A stretch of 64,000 nt of DNA from an uncultured Caulobacteraceae bacterium (GTDB lineage: Bacteria > Pseudomonadota > Alphaproteobacteria > Caulobacterales > Caulobacteraceae): contig CAKZPF010000003.1 in assembly GCA_937138625.1 (NCBI GenBank), positions 1 to 64,000 on the forward strand. Reading direction: 5' to 3'. The position numbers and the translations under genes are program-made. Shown piece after piece: positions 42,024-51,190 of the stretch. The notes under the pieces were generated by a model that saw only the letters and a list, made by a program, of their open reading frames with translations, did not search any database and was not told the DNA's origin. Numbering within the stretch: the stretch's first letter is position 1; each line of letters begins with the position of its first letter.

Positions 42024-43844
42024 ATGACCGACGTGATGGAGAATATCAAAGCCAGCTTGGATGCCGCCCAGACCTTTCTGAAGGCCGGACAATCCGCAGA
42101 CGCCGAAGAATTGTGCCTGGAGGTTTTGGGCCAAGTGCCTGAACAGCCCGACGCCCTGATGATGATTGGCTTGGCCCGCAAGGCTATGGGGGACCTTGAG
42201 GTCGCCGACAAGGCCATGGTGCGCGCCATCAATGCCGATGACAGCCGGGCGGATTTTTACCTCAGCCTGGGCAATGTCCGTCGTGAATGCGGTAAAGTCC
42301 ACGACGCAGCCAAGCTTTATGCTATGGCCTTGGACAAAGATGCAGGCTCCTATGAGGCGCGTCTTTATTTGGGTGAAATGCTGCTGGAGATGGGCGAGCT
42401 GAAATCGGCCCTGAGTTATTTGACGCCCCTGACCAGCAGCCATCCCGATCACGTGCGCGTCTGGCGTGTGTTTGGCGATGTGCTGCGCGCCATGGGCCGA
42501 TCAAAAGAGGCCATTGTCGCCTATGACAAGGCCCTTGGTCTCGATGCCCATTATGGCGTGGCCCACCACAACAAAGCGGCGGCTTTGAATGATTTGGGGC
42601 AACACGAAAAGGCGCTTGAGGCGCTGGAGATGTACGGCACCAGCCGCCATGCGGCCCCCCAGGCCCACATCAACCGGGCCCATGCTTTGATGGGGATTGG
42701 CAACCACGACGAAGCAGCGCTGGAATACACCCACGCCCTGACCCAAGACCCCGGCAATTGCCAGGCGCATCGGGAACTGGCCAATTTGCTGTGGATGACT
42801 GGCAAGCCCCAGTTGCTGACCAAAACCATTGAACGTGCTCGCAGCCAGCAACCAGACAACCACCGCCTGACCTTTTTACACGCCAATTTGCTGCGGGAAG
42901 CCGGACGGCCCGAGGCGGCGCGCGATGTGCTGACCGAAGCCTTTCCTGATGCGAGCGAACTGCCGCACACTCAGGCCGCCTTGGCGGCCTTGGCACTGGA
43001 TTTGGGGGCATACAACGAGGCCCTGAACCTGGCGCGCAAGGCGGTGCAGGCCTTGCCTGCGGATGTGTATGTGCAAGACAGCCATATGGCGGCGTTGCTG
43101 GCCCTGGGCCGCGGCGGCGATGCCATTCAGCTGGCTGCCTCCATGCGGCAGTTGTATCCCCATGACCAGCGCTGGATTGGCTATGAGGCCACAGCCCTGC
43201 GGCTGCTGGGCGATGAGCGCTATAAACAGATATTTGACTATGAACGCTTGGTGCAGCCCTATGACTTGCCGGTGCCCACGGGCTGGTCGAGCCAAGCGGC
43301 CTTTTTGGCGGATTTGAAATCCGAGCTCGAGGCCATGCACAAGTTTCAGGTCCATCCCCTGGATCAATCCTTGCGCCATGGCAGTCAAACCACGCGGGAT
43401 TTGTCGACGTCGGACAATCCCGTGCTAAAGGCATTTTTCAAAGCGCTCGATCAGCCGGTGCGGGACTATATGGCCATTTTGGGCACGGATAAGGCTGATG
43501 CCTTGGGCACGCGCAACACAGGCGCTTATCGTTTCCGTTCGGCCTGGTCAGTCAAGTTGCGACCCGGTGGGTTCCATGTCAGCCATGTGCACCCCCAGGG
43601 CTGGATTTCATCGGCCTTTTATGTGGATGTTTCCGAGGCTGCGCTGGATACGCCAGAACGCCAAGGCTGGATCAAATTTGGCGAGCCAGGCCTGAAAACC
43701 GAACCCAAATTACCCGCCGAGCACTGGGTGCGGCCCGCGCCTGGGCGCTTGGTGTTGTTTCCGTCTTATATGTGGCATGGCACCGAACCCTTCACCAAGG
43801 GTGACACCCGCATCACTCTGCCGTTTGATGTGGTGCCGGCGTGA
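42024..43844 (+). CDS. TPR protein with C-terminal 2OG-Fe(II) oxygenase-like domain
   Basis: 606 residues. Residues about 1-390 are at least nine TPR-like helix pairs. The C-terminal ~110 residues carry a putative 2-oxoglutarate/iron fold: FHVSHVHPQGW gives His521 and His523, LFPSYMWHG gives His585 and TRITLPFDV gives Arg596 as the likely 2OG contact. Similar TPR-oxygenase fusions hydroxylate proteins or are uncharacterised; the substrate here is unknown. It is inserted between rluC and the HAD gene, 9 bp after rluC. Confidence 0.8.
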   Translation: MTDVMENIKASLDAAQTFLKAGQSADAEELCLEVLGQVPEQPDALMMIGLARKAMGDLEVADKAMVRAINADDSRADFYLSLGNVRRECGKVHDAAKLYAMALDKDAGSYEARLYLGEMLLEMGELKSALSYLTPLTSSHPDHVRVWRVFGDVLRAMGRSKEAIVAYDKALGLDAHYGVAHHNKAAALNDLGQHEKALEALEMYGTSRHAAPQAHINRAHALMGIGNHDEAALEYTHALTQDPGNCQAHRELANLLWMTGKPQLLTKTIERARSQQPDNHRLTFLHANLLREAGRPEAARDVLTEAFPDASELPHTQAALAALALDLGAYNEALNLARKAVQALPADVYVQDSHMAALLALGRGGDAIQLAASMRQLYPHDQRWIGYEATALRLLGDERYKQIFDYERLVQPYDLPVPTGWSSQAAFLADLKSELEAMHKFQVHPLDQSLRHGSQTTRDLSTSDNPVLKAFFKALDQPVRDYMAILGTDKADALGTRNTGAYRFRSAWSVKLRPGGFHVSHVHPQGWISSAFYVDVSEAALDTPERQGWIKFGEPGLKTEPKLPAEHWVRPAPGRLVLFPSYMWHGTEPFTKGDTRITLPFDVVPA

Positions 43845-43865
43845 CGTCTGTTGGGGATATGAGCG

Positions 43866-43899
43866 CCCTCTCCCATAGGGAGAGGGGTGGGGTGAGGGG
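43866..43899. repeat. REP-like palindrome CCCTCTCCC / GGGAGAGGG
   Basis: Arms at 43866-43874 and 43878-43886 with an ATA loop, followed by GGGGTGAGGGG (43889-43899). I remember this palindrome plus G-rich tail as a common intergenic repeat in many proteobacterial genomes. There is no T-tract, so it is not a classical terminator. Confidence 0.6.
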
Positions 43900-43995
43900 A
43901 TACTTGTCGGTTCTGATCAAGGTGTTCCCTCATGTCCGGCTCGATGCGTGCTTCCATTTTTCTGGGGGCGAAGGCCGATCAGATAAAGGACTCTC

Positions 43996-44673
43996 ATGCT
44001 GAAGCTTGCGATCTTTGATGTGGATGGCACCCTGGTGGACAGCCGCCAGATCATTCAGCGTGCTGCCGAGGTGGCCTTTGATCGCCAGGGCCTGCCCATC
44101 CCGAGCTACGACGAGGTGCGCCAGGTGGTGGGCCTGAGCCTGGATGAGGCCTTGGCCCGGCTCGCGCCTGAGTTGCCGCAGCGGGATTTGGCCGAACTGG
44201 TGCGCGTTTACCAAGACAGCTTTGGTGCCTTTCGCCTGGACCCCGCCTTTGTCGAGCCCCTGTACGATGGCGCGCACGAGATCTTGGATCATCTGAAAAC
44301 CGAGGGCTGGTTCTTGGCGCTGGCCACCGGCAAGTCCCGCCGGGGTGTTGACGAGATCGTGCGTATGCACAAATGGGACCGAATGTTTGACGCCACCTTA
44401 TGCGCCGATGACGGGCCCGGCAAGCCCAATCCGCATATGATCGAAGAAGTCCTGCGCCGCACCGGTTGCGATCGTGACCACAGCCTGATGATCGGGGACA
44501 CCAGCTTTGATATGATGATGGCCAAATCGGCCCGGGTGCGGCCCGTGGGCGTGACCTGGGGCTTTCACCAGGCCGATGAGTTGTTGGCCACCGGCATTAC
44601 GGATTTGGCCCATACGTTTGCGGATTTGCGCGGGCATTTGGGCGTGATGAACAAGACGGAGGACGCGCCATGA
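43996..44673 (+). CDS. HAD-superfamily phosphatase, Gph-like
   Basis: 225 residues. HAD motif I FDVDGTLVDS, motif II ATGKSRRG, motif III lysine in GPGKPNPHM and motif IV GDTSFDMMMA are intact, with a helical cap after motif I. Phosphoglycolate-phosphatase-like; substrate unproven. Overlaps the ATP12 gene by ATGA. Confidence 0.9.
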   Translation: MLKLAIFDVDGTLVDSRQIIQRAAEVAFDRQGLPIPSYDEVRQVVGLSLDEALARLAPELPQRDLAELVRVYQDSFGAFRLDPAFVEPLYDGAHEILDHLKTEGWFLALATGKSRRGVDEIVRMHKWDRMFDATLCADDGPGKPNPHMIEEVLRRTGCDRDHSLMIGDTSFDMMMAKSARVRPVGVTWGFHQADELLATGITDLAHTFADLRGHLGVMNKTEDAP

Positions 44674-45407
44674 CCATGGGGCTGGATCGACCCAAGCGCT
44701 TTTACAAAGAGGTGGGCATCGCCCCCCACGAAGGCCAGTTCGGTGTGATCCTGGATGGCAAAGGCATTCGCACACCCATGGGTGAATTGGTGGTGACACC
44801 GACGGCTCAGGCCACGGCCCTGTTGGCGCGGGAATGGGATGCCCAGAAAGAAGAAATCATCATCGAGGTGATGATGCTGAACCGCTTGGTCAATTTCACC
44901 CTCGACAAAGAAGAGGAACTGCGGGACGAGATTTTGACCCAATGCGCCAAATACCTCGAGACTGACTTGCTGCTTTATCATGTGGATGCGCCCGAGGCGC
45001 TCGCCAAGCGCCAGTCTGAACGCTGGCAGCCCTGGATCGATTGGTTTAACGGGGAATTCAAGGCCAAATTGACCGCAAAAACCGATATGTCGGTGGATGC
45101 CGTGCCCAATGATGTTGCCGGGCGCGTCGCCCAACATATCCGTGATCTGGATCCCTATACCCGCACGGCTTTGGGTCGGCTGGTGGGGCTTTTGGGGTCG
45201 ACAATTTTGGGTCTGGCGGTGGCGGCTGGGGCCATAGAAGGCGAGGAGGCCTATGCCATCGCTCGCCTGGATGAAATCTATCAGGCGGAAACCTGGGGTG
45301 ATGATGACGAGGCAAAAGTCATCGCCCAGGGCTTGCGTCTTGAGATTCTCGCTTTATCACAGTTCCTTCGGGCGTTGGCTGATGATCTGAAGACGGATCA
45401 AAGCTAA
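44670..45407 (+). CDS. ATP12 family F1-ATPase assembly chaperone
   Basis: 245 residues. RPKRFYKEVGI..GVILDGKGIRTPMG at the N-terminus and the ALAREWDAQKE-like block identify ATP12, the chaperone of the F1 alpha subunit, known from mitochondria and alphaproteobacteria. The conserved neighbourhood (rluC, HAD phosphatase, ATP12) supports the assignment. Confidence 0.92.
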   Translation: MTMGLDRPKRFYKEVGIAPHEGQFGVILDGKGIRTPMGELVVTPTAQATALLAREWDAQKEEIIIEVMMLNRLVNFTLDKEEELRDEILTQCAKYLETDLLLYHVDAPEALAKRQSERWQPWIDWFNGEFKAKLTAKTDMSVDAVPNDVAGRVAQHIRDLDPYTRTALGRLVGLLGSTILGLAVAAGAIEGEEAYAIARLDEIYQAETWGDDDEAKVIAQGLRLEILALSQFLRALADDLKTDQS

Positions 45408-45437
45408 CGCCCTACCGTTCACCGACCGAGGTTCAGT

Positions 45438-46970
45438 ATGCAAGACATCATCGAAGAATTGGAAAATCGCCGCGAACGCGCCCGCATGGGTGGCGGCCAA
45501 AAGCGCATCGACGCCCAACACGCCAAGGGGCGGCTGACGGCCCGCGAGCGTATCGAAATCTTGCTGGATGAAGGCAGCTTCGAGGAATACGACATGTTCG
45601 TCGAGCACCGCTGCGCCGACTTTGGTATGCAGGACAAAAAAATCCCAGGCGACGGGGTGGTCACCGGTTGGGGCACCATCAACGGACGGCTGGTCTATTT
45701 GTTCTCTAAGGACTTTACGGTGTTTGGGGGCTCGCTCAGTCAGGCTCACGCGCAAAAGATTGTCAAAATCCAGCGCATGGCCGTGAAAAACGGCGCGCCG
45801 GTCATTGGCTTGTTCGATGCTGGTGGTGCGCGCATCCAAGAAGGCGTCGATGCCTTGGGCGGCTATGCCGATATTTTCCTTGAAAATGTGATGGCGTCCG
45901 GGGTGGTGCCGCAAATCTCGGTCATCATGGGGCCGTGCGCGGGGGGGGATGTCTACTCGCCGGCCATGACGGACTTTATTTTCATGGTGCGGGACACGTC
46001 CTATATGTACGTCACCGGGCCCGATGTGGTGAAGACCGTGACCAACGAGGAAGTCAGCCACGAAGACCTGGGTGGGGCGCGTGTGCACGCGGCCAAATCC
46101 GGTGTGGTGGAAGGGGCCTTTGACAATGATTTCGAGGCCCTGACCCAGATCCGCCGCTTGGTGGATTTCTTGCCGTTGTCGAACCGTGAAAAGCCGCCGG
46201 TACGCCCGAGCTTTGATAGCCTGGACCGTTCAGAGCTGTCGCTTGACACCTTGGTGCCCGAGGATCCCAACAAGCCCTATGATATGAAAGAGCTGATCCT
46301 GAAGGTGGCGGACGAGGAAGATTTTTTCGAGATCCACCCGGATTATGCCAAAAACATTCTGTGTGGCTTTGGTCGCATTGATGGGGAAACCGTTGGCTTT
46401 GTCGCCAACCAGCCCATGGTGCTGGCCGGCGTTCTGGACATCGACGCCAGCCGCAAAGCGGCGCGCTTCGTGCGCTTTTGCGATTGTTTTGGCATTCCCA
46501 TCATCACCTTTGTCGATGTGCCGGGCTTTTTGCCAGGCACGCGCCAGGAATATGGCGGCCTGATCAAACACGGGGCCAAGCTGTTGTTTGCATATGCCGA
46601 GGCCACTGTGCCGAAAATCACCGTCATCACCCGCAAAGCCTATGGCGGGGCCTATGACGTTATGAGCTCAAAACACCTGCGCGGGGACGTCAATTATGCT
46701 TGGCCCACCGCCGAGATCGCCGTCATGGGCGCCAAGGGGGCGGTGGAAATCATTTTCCGCGCCGAGGCTGATGACCCGGCCAAGATCGAGGAACGGACCG
46801 AGGAGTACAAACAGCGCTTCGCCAATCCGTTTGTCGCCGCCCAGCGGGGCTATATCGATGATGTGATCCGGCCCCACAACACCCGCAAACGCATTGCGCG
46901 ATCGCTGAAAACCCTGCGCAACAAGCAGCTGGAAAACCCCTGGAAAAAACACGATAATATACCTTTGTAG
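45438..46970 (+). CDS. pccB: propionyl-CoA carboxylase beta subunit (carboxyltransferase)
   Basis: 510 residues. It matches biotin-dependent carboxyltransferases of the PCC type: [62 protein letters not shown] and the C-terminal [10 protein letters not shown]. It transfers carboxyl from biotin to propionyl-CoA. In the first oxyanion segment it reads [12 protein letters not shown], where I expect GGAVYSPA (Asp171, codon 45948-45950). pccA lies downstream but is separated by an opposite-strand gene. Confidence 0.93.
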   Translation: MQDIIEELENRRERARMGGGQKRIDAQHAKGRLTARERIEILLDEGSFEEYDMFVEHRCADFGMQDKKIPGDGVVTGWGTINGRLVYLFSKDFTVFGGSLSQAHAQKIVKIQRMAVKNGAPVIGLFDAGGARIQEGVDALGGYADIFLENVMASGVVPQISVIMGPCAGGDVYSPAMTDFIFMVRDTSYMYVTGPDVVKTVTNEEVSHEDLGGARVHAAKSGVVEGAFDNDFEALTQIRRLVDFLPLSNREKPPVRPSFDSLDRSELSLDTLVPEDPNKPYDMKELILKVADEEDFFEIHPDYAKNILCGFGRIDGETVGFVANQPMVLAGVLDIDASRKAARFVRFCDCFGIPIITFVDVPGFLPGTRQEYGGLIKHGAKLLFAYAEATVPKITVITRKAYGGAYDVMSSKHLRGDVNYAWPTAEIAVMGAKGAVEIIFRAEADDPAKIEERTEEYKQRFANPFVAAQRGYIDDVIRPHNTRKRIARSLKTLRNKQLENPWKKHDNIPL

Positions 46971-47051
46971 GGCGTCTTAGGTTACTTTGGTATGCCTCGG
47001 GCGCGCGCGGTGGTGCGGCGGCCGGGTCCAGCCTTGCCAGGTTGTGAAAGC

Positions 47052-48248
47052 TTAGATCTTGGCCTTATCGACTTTGGGCGTGGTAGCGCGTGTACTGGCG
47101 TTTTCGTTGGCCGTTGCGGGCACTGGCGCGGGTTGGTCATCGCTGGCAACTGATGGGCCTTCTTTCGGGCGAATGGCCCCGCCGGGGCGCAACCGCGAGC
47201 GCCAAATCATAAAGGGGCGTGTTCCCAGGCTATAGGCCAGGCCAGAGACTGGAAACAGCAGCATCAGGGATATCGCCGTGCTCAGCAGGGATATGCCCAT
47301 CACCGCTTGCACACCGGCCATCACGCAAAAATGCCACAGGTACATTTCATAAGATCGCTTGCCGACCCATTTCATCGGCGGCGTTTCCAAAATGGCCAAG
47401 CCCCAGCGCAAAGCGCCATAGGCATACAGATTGATCATCAGCAGGCTGATGCCGATGTTCTGCACACTGTAACGCCAAGTCTGGCGAAAAATTTCGTCAC
47501 GGAACAACAGGCTGAACAGCAGCAAGGCCCCCCCGGCCACAACTGCGGGCCAGCCAACGAATTTGCGCACCCCCTCAAAGCCGCGATCATGCAGCAAAGA
47601 CGCCAGCCACGCGCCCATCAGAATGCTGTCGATGCGAGTATCAGTGGAATAATAAAGCGTGGCGGGCTCGCGGCCCAAGACATACACCCCCAGCAATCGG
47701 TTGATCAGGGCTGCAACGCAGATCCAACCGAAAACCGTTGGCAGGCTGAGGCGTTTGCGCAGCAGAAAGATCAGCAGAAAAGGGAAGATCAGATAGTAAT
47801 GTTCCTCGACGGCCAAGGACCACAAATGCCCCCAAACATTGCTGGGGTCGTTGATGGTGTGCATCTTGACGAAGTTCATGGTGTAGGTCAGGGCGGCCGC
47901 TAGGTGCAGGCCACTGGGTTGAACCTCGAGGAAGGCATAAACCGCCCCCGATCCCGCCAGGAACATCAAGAGCGGCGGCGACAGGCGCAAAAACCGCCGT
48001 TTGTAAAAGGCCACCAGGTCGATGCCATCATGTTTGATCCGTTCAGCCAACAACAGGCGGCAAATCAAAAAGCCCGAGATGAAAAAGAACAAGGTTACGC
48101 CAAACCCACCGGGCACGATATGGCCCCAACCATAATGGGCCACCACCACCAACATCACCGCAATGGCGCGCAAACCGTCAAAGCCCGGCAAATAGCCATG
48201 GCCAGCGCGACCGGGAAACGGTGTGGACAGTGTGTCAGTTTGGGACAA
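47052..48248 (-). CDS. acyltransferase family 3 (OafA-like) membrane protein
   Basis: 398 residues starting with TTG, which is preceded by AGGTGA; the next in-frame ATG lies inside the first helix. About ten membrane helices. The family motifs are GFDGLRAIAVMLVVVAH (catalytic-type Arg/His region), FFFISGFLI, RRFLRLSPPL and SLAVEEHYYLIFP. Such proteins O-acetylate surface polysaccharides or lipids. The C-terminal 40 residues are polar. It splits the pccB and pccA genes on the opposite strand. Confidence 0.88.
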   Translation of the reverse strand: MSQTDTLSTPFPGRAGHGYLPGFDGLRAIAVMLVVVAHYGWGHIVPGGFGVTLFFFISGFLICRLLLAERIKHDGIDLVAFYKRRFLRLSPPLLMFLAGSGAVYAFLEVQPSGLHLAAALTYTMNFVKMHTINDPSNVWGHLWSLAVEEHYYLIFPFLLIFLLRKRLSLPTVFGWICVAALINRLLGVYVLGREPATLYYSTDTRIDSILMGAWLASLLHDRGFEGVRKFVGWPAVVAGGALLLFSLLFRDEIFRQTWRYSVQNIGISLLMINLYAYGALRWGLAILETPPMKWVGKRSYEMYLWHFCVMAGVQAVMGISLLSTAISLMLLFPVSGLAYSLGTRPFMIWRSRLRPGGAIRPKEGPSVASDDQPAPVPATANENASTRATTPKVDKAKI

Positions 48249-48410
48249 GGTGTCACCTGGTATCGTGGTTGCCAGTTCGCAGCATAGACCACAGACCTTT
48301 CAAAGGGGTTTTCGCAATATGTACCAGGCAATTGCAAAACAGGGACCAACTCGTTAAGCATGGCCAGATCATCCAATCCGTCGGCTGTTGCGTAGCGAAG
48401 AGGGCCCCCA

Positions 48411-50414
48411 ATGTTCAAAAAAATCCTGATTGCCAACCGTGGTGAAATTGCCTGCCGTGTGATTAAAACCGCCAAGCGCATGGGCATCCAAACCGTGGCC
48501 GTTTATTCCGATGCGGACAAGGGCGGCATGCATGTGGATATGGCCGACGAGGCCGTGCACATTGGCGGCGCGGCGGCGGCCGACAGTTACCTGCGGGCTG
48601 ACCGCATCATACAGGCCTGTAAGGATACGGGCGCTGAGGCCGTGCACCCCGGATTTGGCTTCCTGTCCGAGCGTGCTGAGTTCGCCGAACAACTAAAGGC
48701 CGCAAACATCGTGTTCATTGGCCCGAACCCCCACGCCATCGAAGCCATGGGCGACAAGATCGAAAGCAAGAAATTCGCTGCCAAGGCCGAGGTCAACACC
48801 GTGCCCGGTTATATGGGCATCATCAAAGACAGCGCCGAGGCGGTGAAAATCTCGGACGAAATCGGCTATCCCGTGATGCTGAAGGCCTCGGCTGGTGGGG
48901 GCGGCAAGGGCATGCGCATAGCCTGGAACGCCAAGGAAGCCAGCGAAGGCTTTGCGGCGGCCAGCGACGAGGCCAAAAAGTCCTTTGGCGATGATCGGGT
49001 GTTCATCGAAAAATTCATCACCAACCCACGCCATATTGAAATTCAGATCTTGGGCGATAATCATGGCAACGTCATTCACCTGAACGAGCGGGAATGTTCC
49101 ATCCAACGCCGCAATCAAAAAGTGTTAGAAGAGGCCCCAAGCCCGTTTCTGGATGCCGAGACCCGCGCCAAAATGGGCGCGCAAGCGATCGCGCTAGCCC
49201 AGGCCGTGGATTATGACAGCGCCGGCACCGTCGAGTTCATCGTCGATGGGGAGAAAAATTTCTACTTCCTGGAAATGAACACCCGCCTGCAGGTGGAACA
49301 CCCCGTCACAGAAATGATCACCGGTGTGGACCTGGTGGAGCAAATGATCCGTGTTGCCTATGGCCAGAAATTGACCCTGAGCCAAGATGACATCGGCATC
49401 AACGGCTGGGCCATGGAAGCGCGCATTTACGCCGAAGATCCCTATCGCAAATTTTTGCCCTCGATCGGGCGTTTGGTGCGCTGCCAGCCGCCGAAAGAAG
49501 AAACCATCGGCACCGTCACCATCCGCAATGATACAGGCATTCGCGAGGGCGACGAAGTCAGCATGTTCTATGACCCTATGATCTCGAAGCTGATCGCCCA
49601 CGCGCCCACACGCCTCGAGGCCACAGACGGTCTGCTGGATGCCCTAGACCGCTTTCATTTGCAGGGCGTGGGCAACAACATCCCTTTCCTGGCGGCGGTG
49701 TGTGAGGAGGAAAACTATCGCACGGGCAACATCTCGACCAACTATATTGCCGAGCATTACCCCGAAGGTTTCGGCGGCAGTCCACTGCGCGAAGAACAGG
49801 CAGAGATGATGATGGCCGCGGCCGTTTACGCCCAAGATCTGTTGGATCGCCGTGCGCGGCGTGTGACGGGACAGATCTTGCACAAAGAACGCCAGCAAAC
49901 CGAATGGGCGGTGATGATCAACCGCGAGCCCCACAGCACCTTGGCCAGTTATACGGATGAGGGTTTCGAGGTCCGCGTTCAAGATCAGGACAAAACGCTG
50001 GTGTTGACCGATATCCGTTGGCGTCCAGGGCAGGCGTTGTTCCATGCCCAACTGAATGGGCATGGGTTTGTGATCACGCTGAAGCCTGAGCTCGAAGGCT
50101 TTACGCTGCGCAATCGGGGCACCACGGCGCGGGTGACGGCGATGAAACCGCGCGAGGCCGAACTTTATAGCAAACTGCCGGAAAAACAGGGTCTGGATAC
50201 GGCCAAATTTGTCATCTGCCCCATGCCGGGTCTGGTGTTGGATGTGGACGTCACCAAAGGCCAAGAGGTGAAAGAGGGCGAAACCATCGCCATCGTCGAG
50301 GCCATGAAAATGCAAAACATCATCCGCGCCGAGCACGACGGCACCGTCAAGGCGGTCAACGTCAAACCCGGAGATGCCGTGGCGGCGGACGACGTGCTGG
50401 TCGAATTTGCCTAA
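48411..50414 (+). CDS. pccA: propionyl-CoA carboxylase alpha subunit (biotin carboxylase + biotin carrier)
   Basis: 667 residues. The biotin carboxylase domain (1-450) has the ATP-grasp loop KASAGGGGKGMRI and EMNTRLQVEHPVTE. A linker/BT domain follows, and the biotinyl lysine is in VEAMKMQN near the C-terminus. Works with pccB. A GAAGAGGG site precedes the start. The 162-bp upstream gap separates it from the divergently transcribed acyltransferase, so it must have its own promoter. Confidence 0.95.
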   Translation: MFKKILIANRGEIACRVIKTAKRMGIQTVAVYSDADKGGMHVDMADEAVHIGGAAAADSYLRADRIIQACKDTGAEAVHPGFGFLSERAEFAEQLKAANIVFIGPNPHAIEAMGDKIESKKFAAKAEVNTVPGYMGIIKDSAEAVKISDEIGYPVMLKASAGGGGKGMRIAWNAKEASEGFAAASDEAKKSFGDDRVFIEKFITNPRHIEIQILGDNHGNVIHLNERECSIQRRNQKVLEEAPSPFLDAETRAKMGAQAIALAQAVDYDSAGTVEFIVDGEKNFYFLEMNTRLQVEHPVTEMITGVDLVEQMIRVAYGQKLTLSQDDIGINGWAMEARIYAEDPYRKFLPSIGRLVRCQPPKEETIGTVTIRNDTGIREGDEVSMFYDPMISKLIAHAPTRLEATDGLLDALDRFHLQGVGNNIPFLAAVCEEENYRTGNISTNYIAEHYPEGFGGSPLREEQAEMMMAAAVYAQDLLDRRARRVTGQILHKERQQTEWAVMINREPHSTLASYTDEGFEVRVQDQDKTLVLTDIRWRPGQALFHAQLNGHGFVITLKPELEGFTLRNRGTTARVTAMKPREAELYSKLPEKQGLDTAKFVICPMPGLVLDVDVTKGQEVKEGETIAIVEAMKMQNIIRAEHDGTVKAVNVKPGDAVAADDVLVEFA

Positions 50415-50438
50415 GCGGAAGCTCTATATATTTCGCGC

Positions 50439-50467
50439 TTGACATAAAAGCGCCACAAATGCACAAT
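50439..50467 (+). promoter_or_regulatory. promoter of the three-gene calcium-loop cluster
   Basis: TTGACA (50439-50444), exactly 17 bp, then CACAAT (50462-50467). The predicted start (about 50474) falls right after the left arm of the inverted repeat at 50463-50500. Confidence 0.6.
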
Positions 50468-50500
50468 ATCCTCATAAAATATGATAAGCGAGGATATTGT
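50463..50500. promoter_or_regulatory. 11-bp inverted repeat overlapping the -10 and the Shine-Dalgarno
   Basis: ACAATATCCTC (50463-50473) and GAGGATATTGT (50490-50500) are perfect inverted repeats around a 16-nt AT-rich loop. The left arm contains the -10 element; the right arm contains the GAGGA Shine-Dalgarno of the gene starting at 50502. It could be a repressor operator, or an RNA hairpin that hides the ribosome site in read-through transcripts from pccA. Confidence 0.6.
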
Positions 50501-50501
50501 T

Positions 50502-51185
50502 ATGAACACGCTGCCTTCCCAGCCAGGACCCATCAATCGGGACTCGAATTTTGTGAATTCTGACCTGCAGCTCATTGCGAAGGGTATGCCCCAGAACGCC
50601 GTGGCCTTTGCAGCGGATATCAACCAGGACGGCATACCCGACTTGGTCATTGCTAAGTTGCGAGACGCGGATCCAGAGGGCTTGCAGCAAACCGCCGAGT
50701 TTGAAATCGCCTGGGGTTCGAGGGCGGAAAAGGGCAAAGTGTCGCTATCTGCGCCTGAATATTATAATCCCGGTGACCTCCAGCCCATGGAAACGGGTGT
50801 AACGGTCTTGGAAATGGATATGAACGGCGATGGCCTGACCGAGACCATTTCCGTGCGCCATGCCCCAGAGCATAGAGAGTCTGCGCAGTACTATGATATG
50901 TCACCAGATGAAAAGTTCGCGGCTGAGCGTGGATACCTTGATATTGATCCCACGGCGGGGCATGTCACGGTGCCAGCCGAGGCGCGGATCCAAGTGATTT
51001 CAGATCCTGGTTTTGATCCTGGTCTGAGTAAGCGCGTGGATTTCAATCATGATGGCCTGCTAGATTATATGCTGCAGGACCCCAACGGCATCCAAGACCC
51101 CCATTACGATATCGAAACCCTGAAAATCGAGCAGTTGACCGATAAGTACGCCACCCACGAGATCATTCCGGTGATTGTAAAGTAG
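50502..51185 (+). CDS. calcium-loop (DxNxDG) repeat protein, paralogue 1 of 3
   Basis: 227 residues, no family name I can assign. Three EF-hand/dockerin-like loops are visible: DINQDGIPD (39-47), DMNGDGLTE (106-114) and DFNHDGLLD (180-188), each with alternating acidic or Asn ligands, so Ca2+ binding is likely. The block PQNAVAFAAD before the first loop and the C-terminal HEIIPVIVK are shared with the next two genes. No signal peptide. ATG 50502 has AGGA 7 bases upstream; an in-frame ATG at 50481 has none. Confidence 0.78.
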   Translation: MNTLPSQPGPINRDSNFVNSDLQLIAKGMPQNAVAFAADINQDGIPDLVIAKLRDADPEGLQQTAEFEIAWGSRAEKGKVSLSAPEYYNPGDLQPMETGVTVLEMDMNGDGLTETISVRHAPEHRESAQYYDMSPDEKFAAERGYLDIDPTAGHVTVPAEARIQVISDPGFDPGLSKRVDFNHDGLLDYMLQDPNGIQDPHYDIETLKIEQLTDKYATHEIIPVIVK

Positions 51186-51190
51186 ACCCG

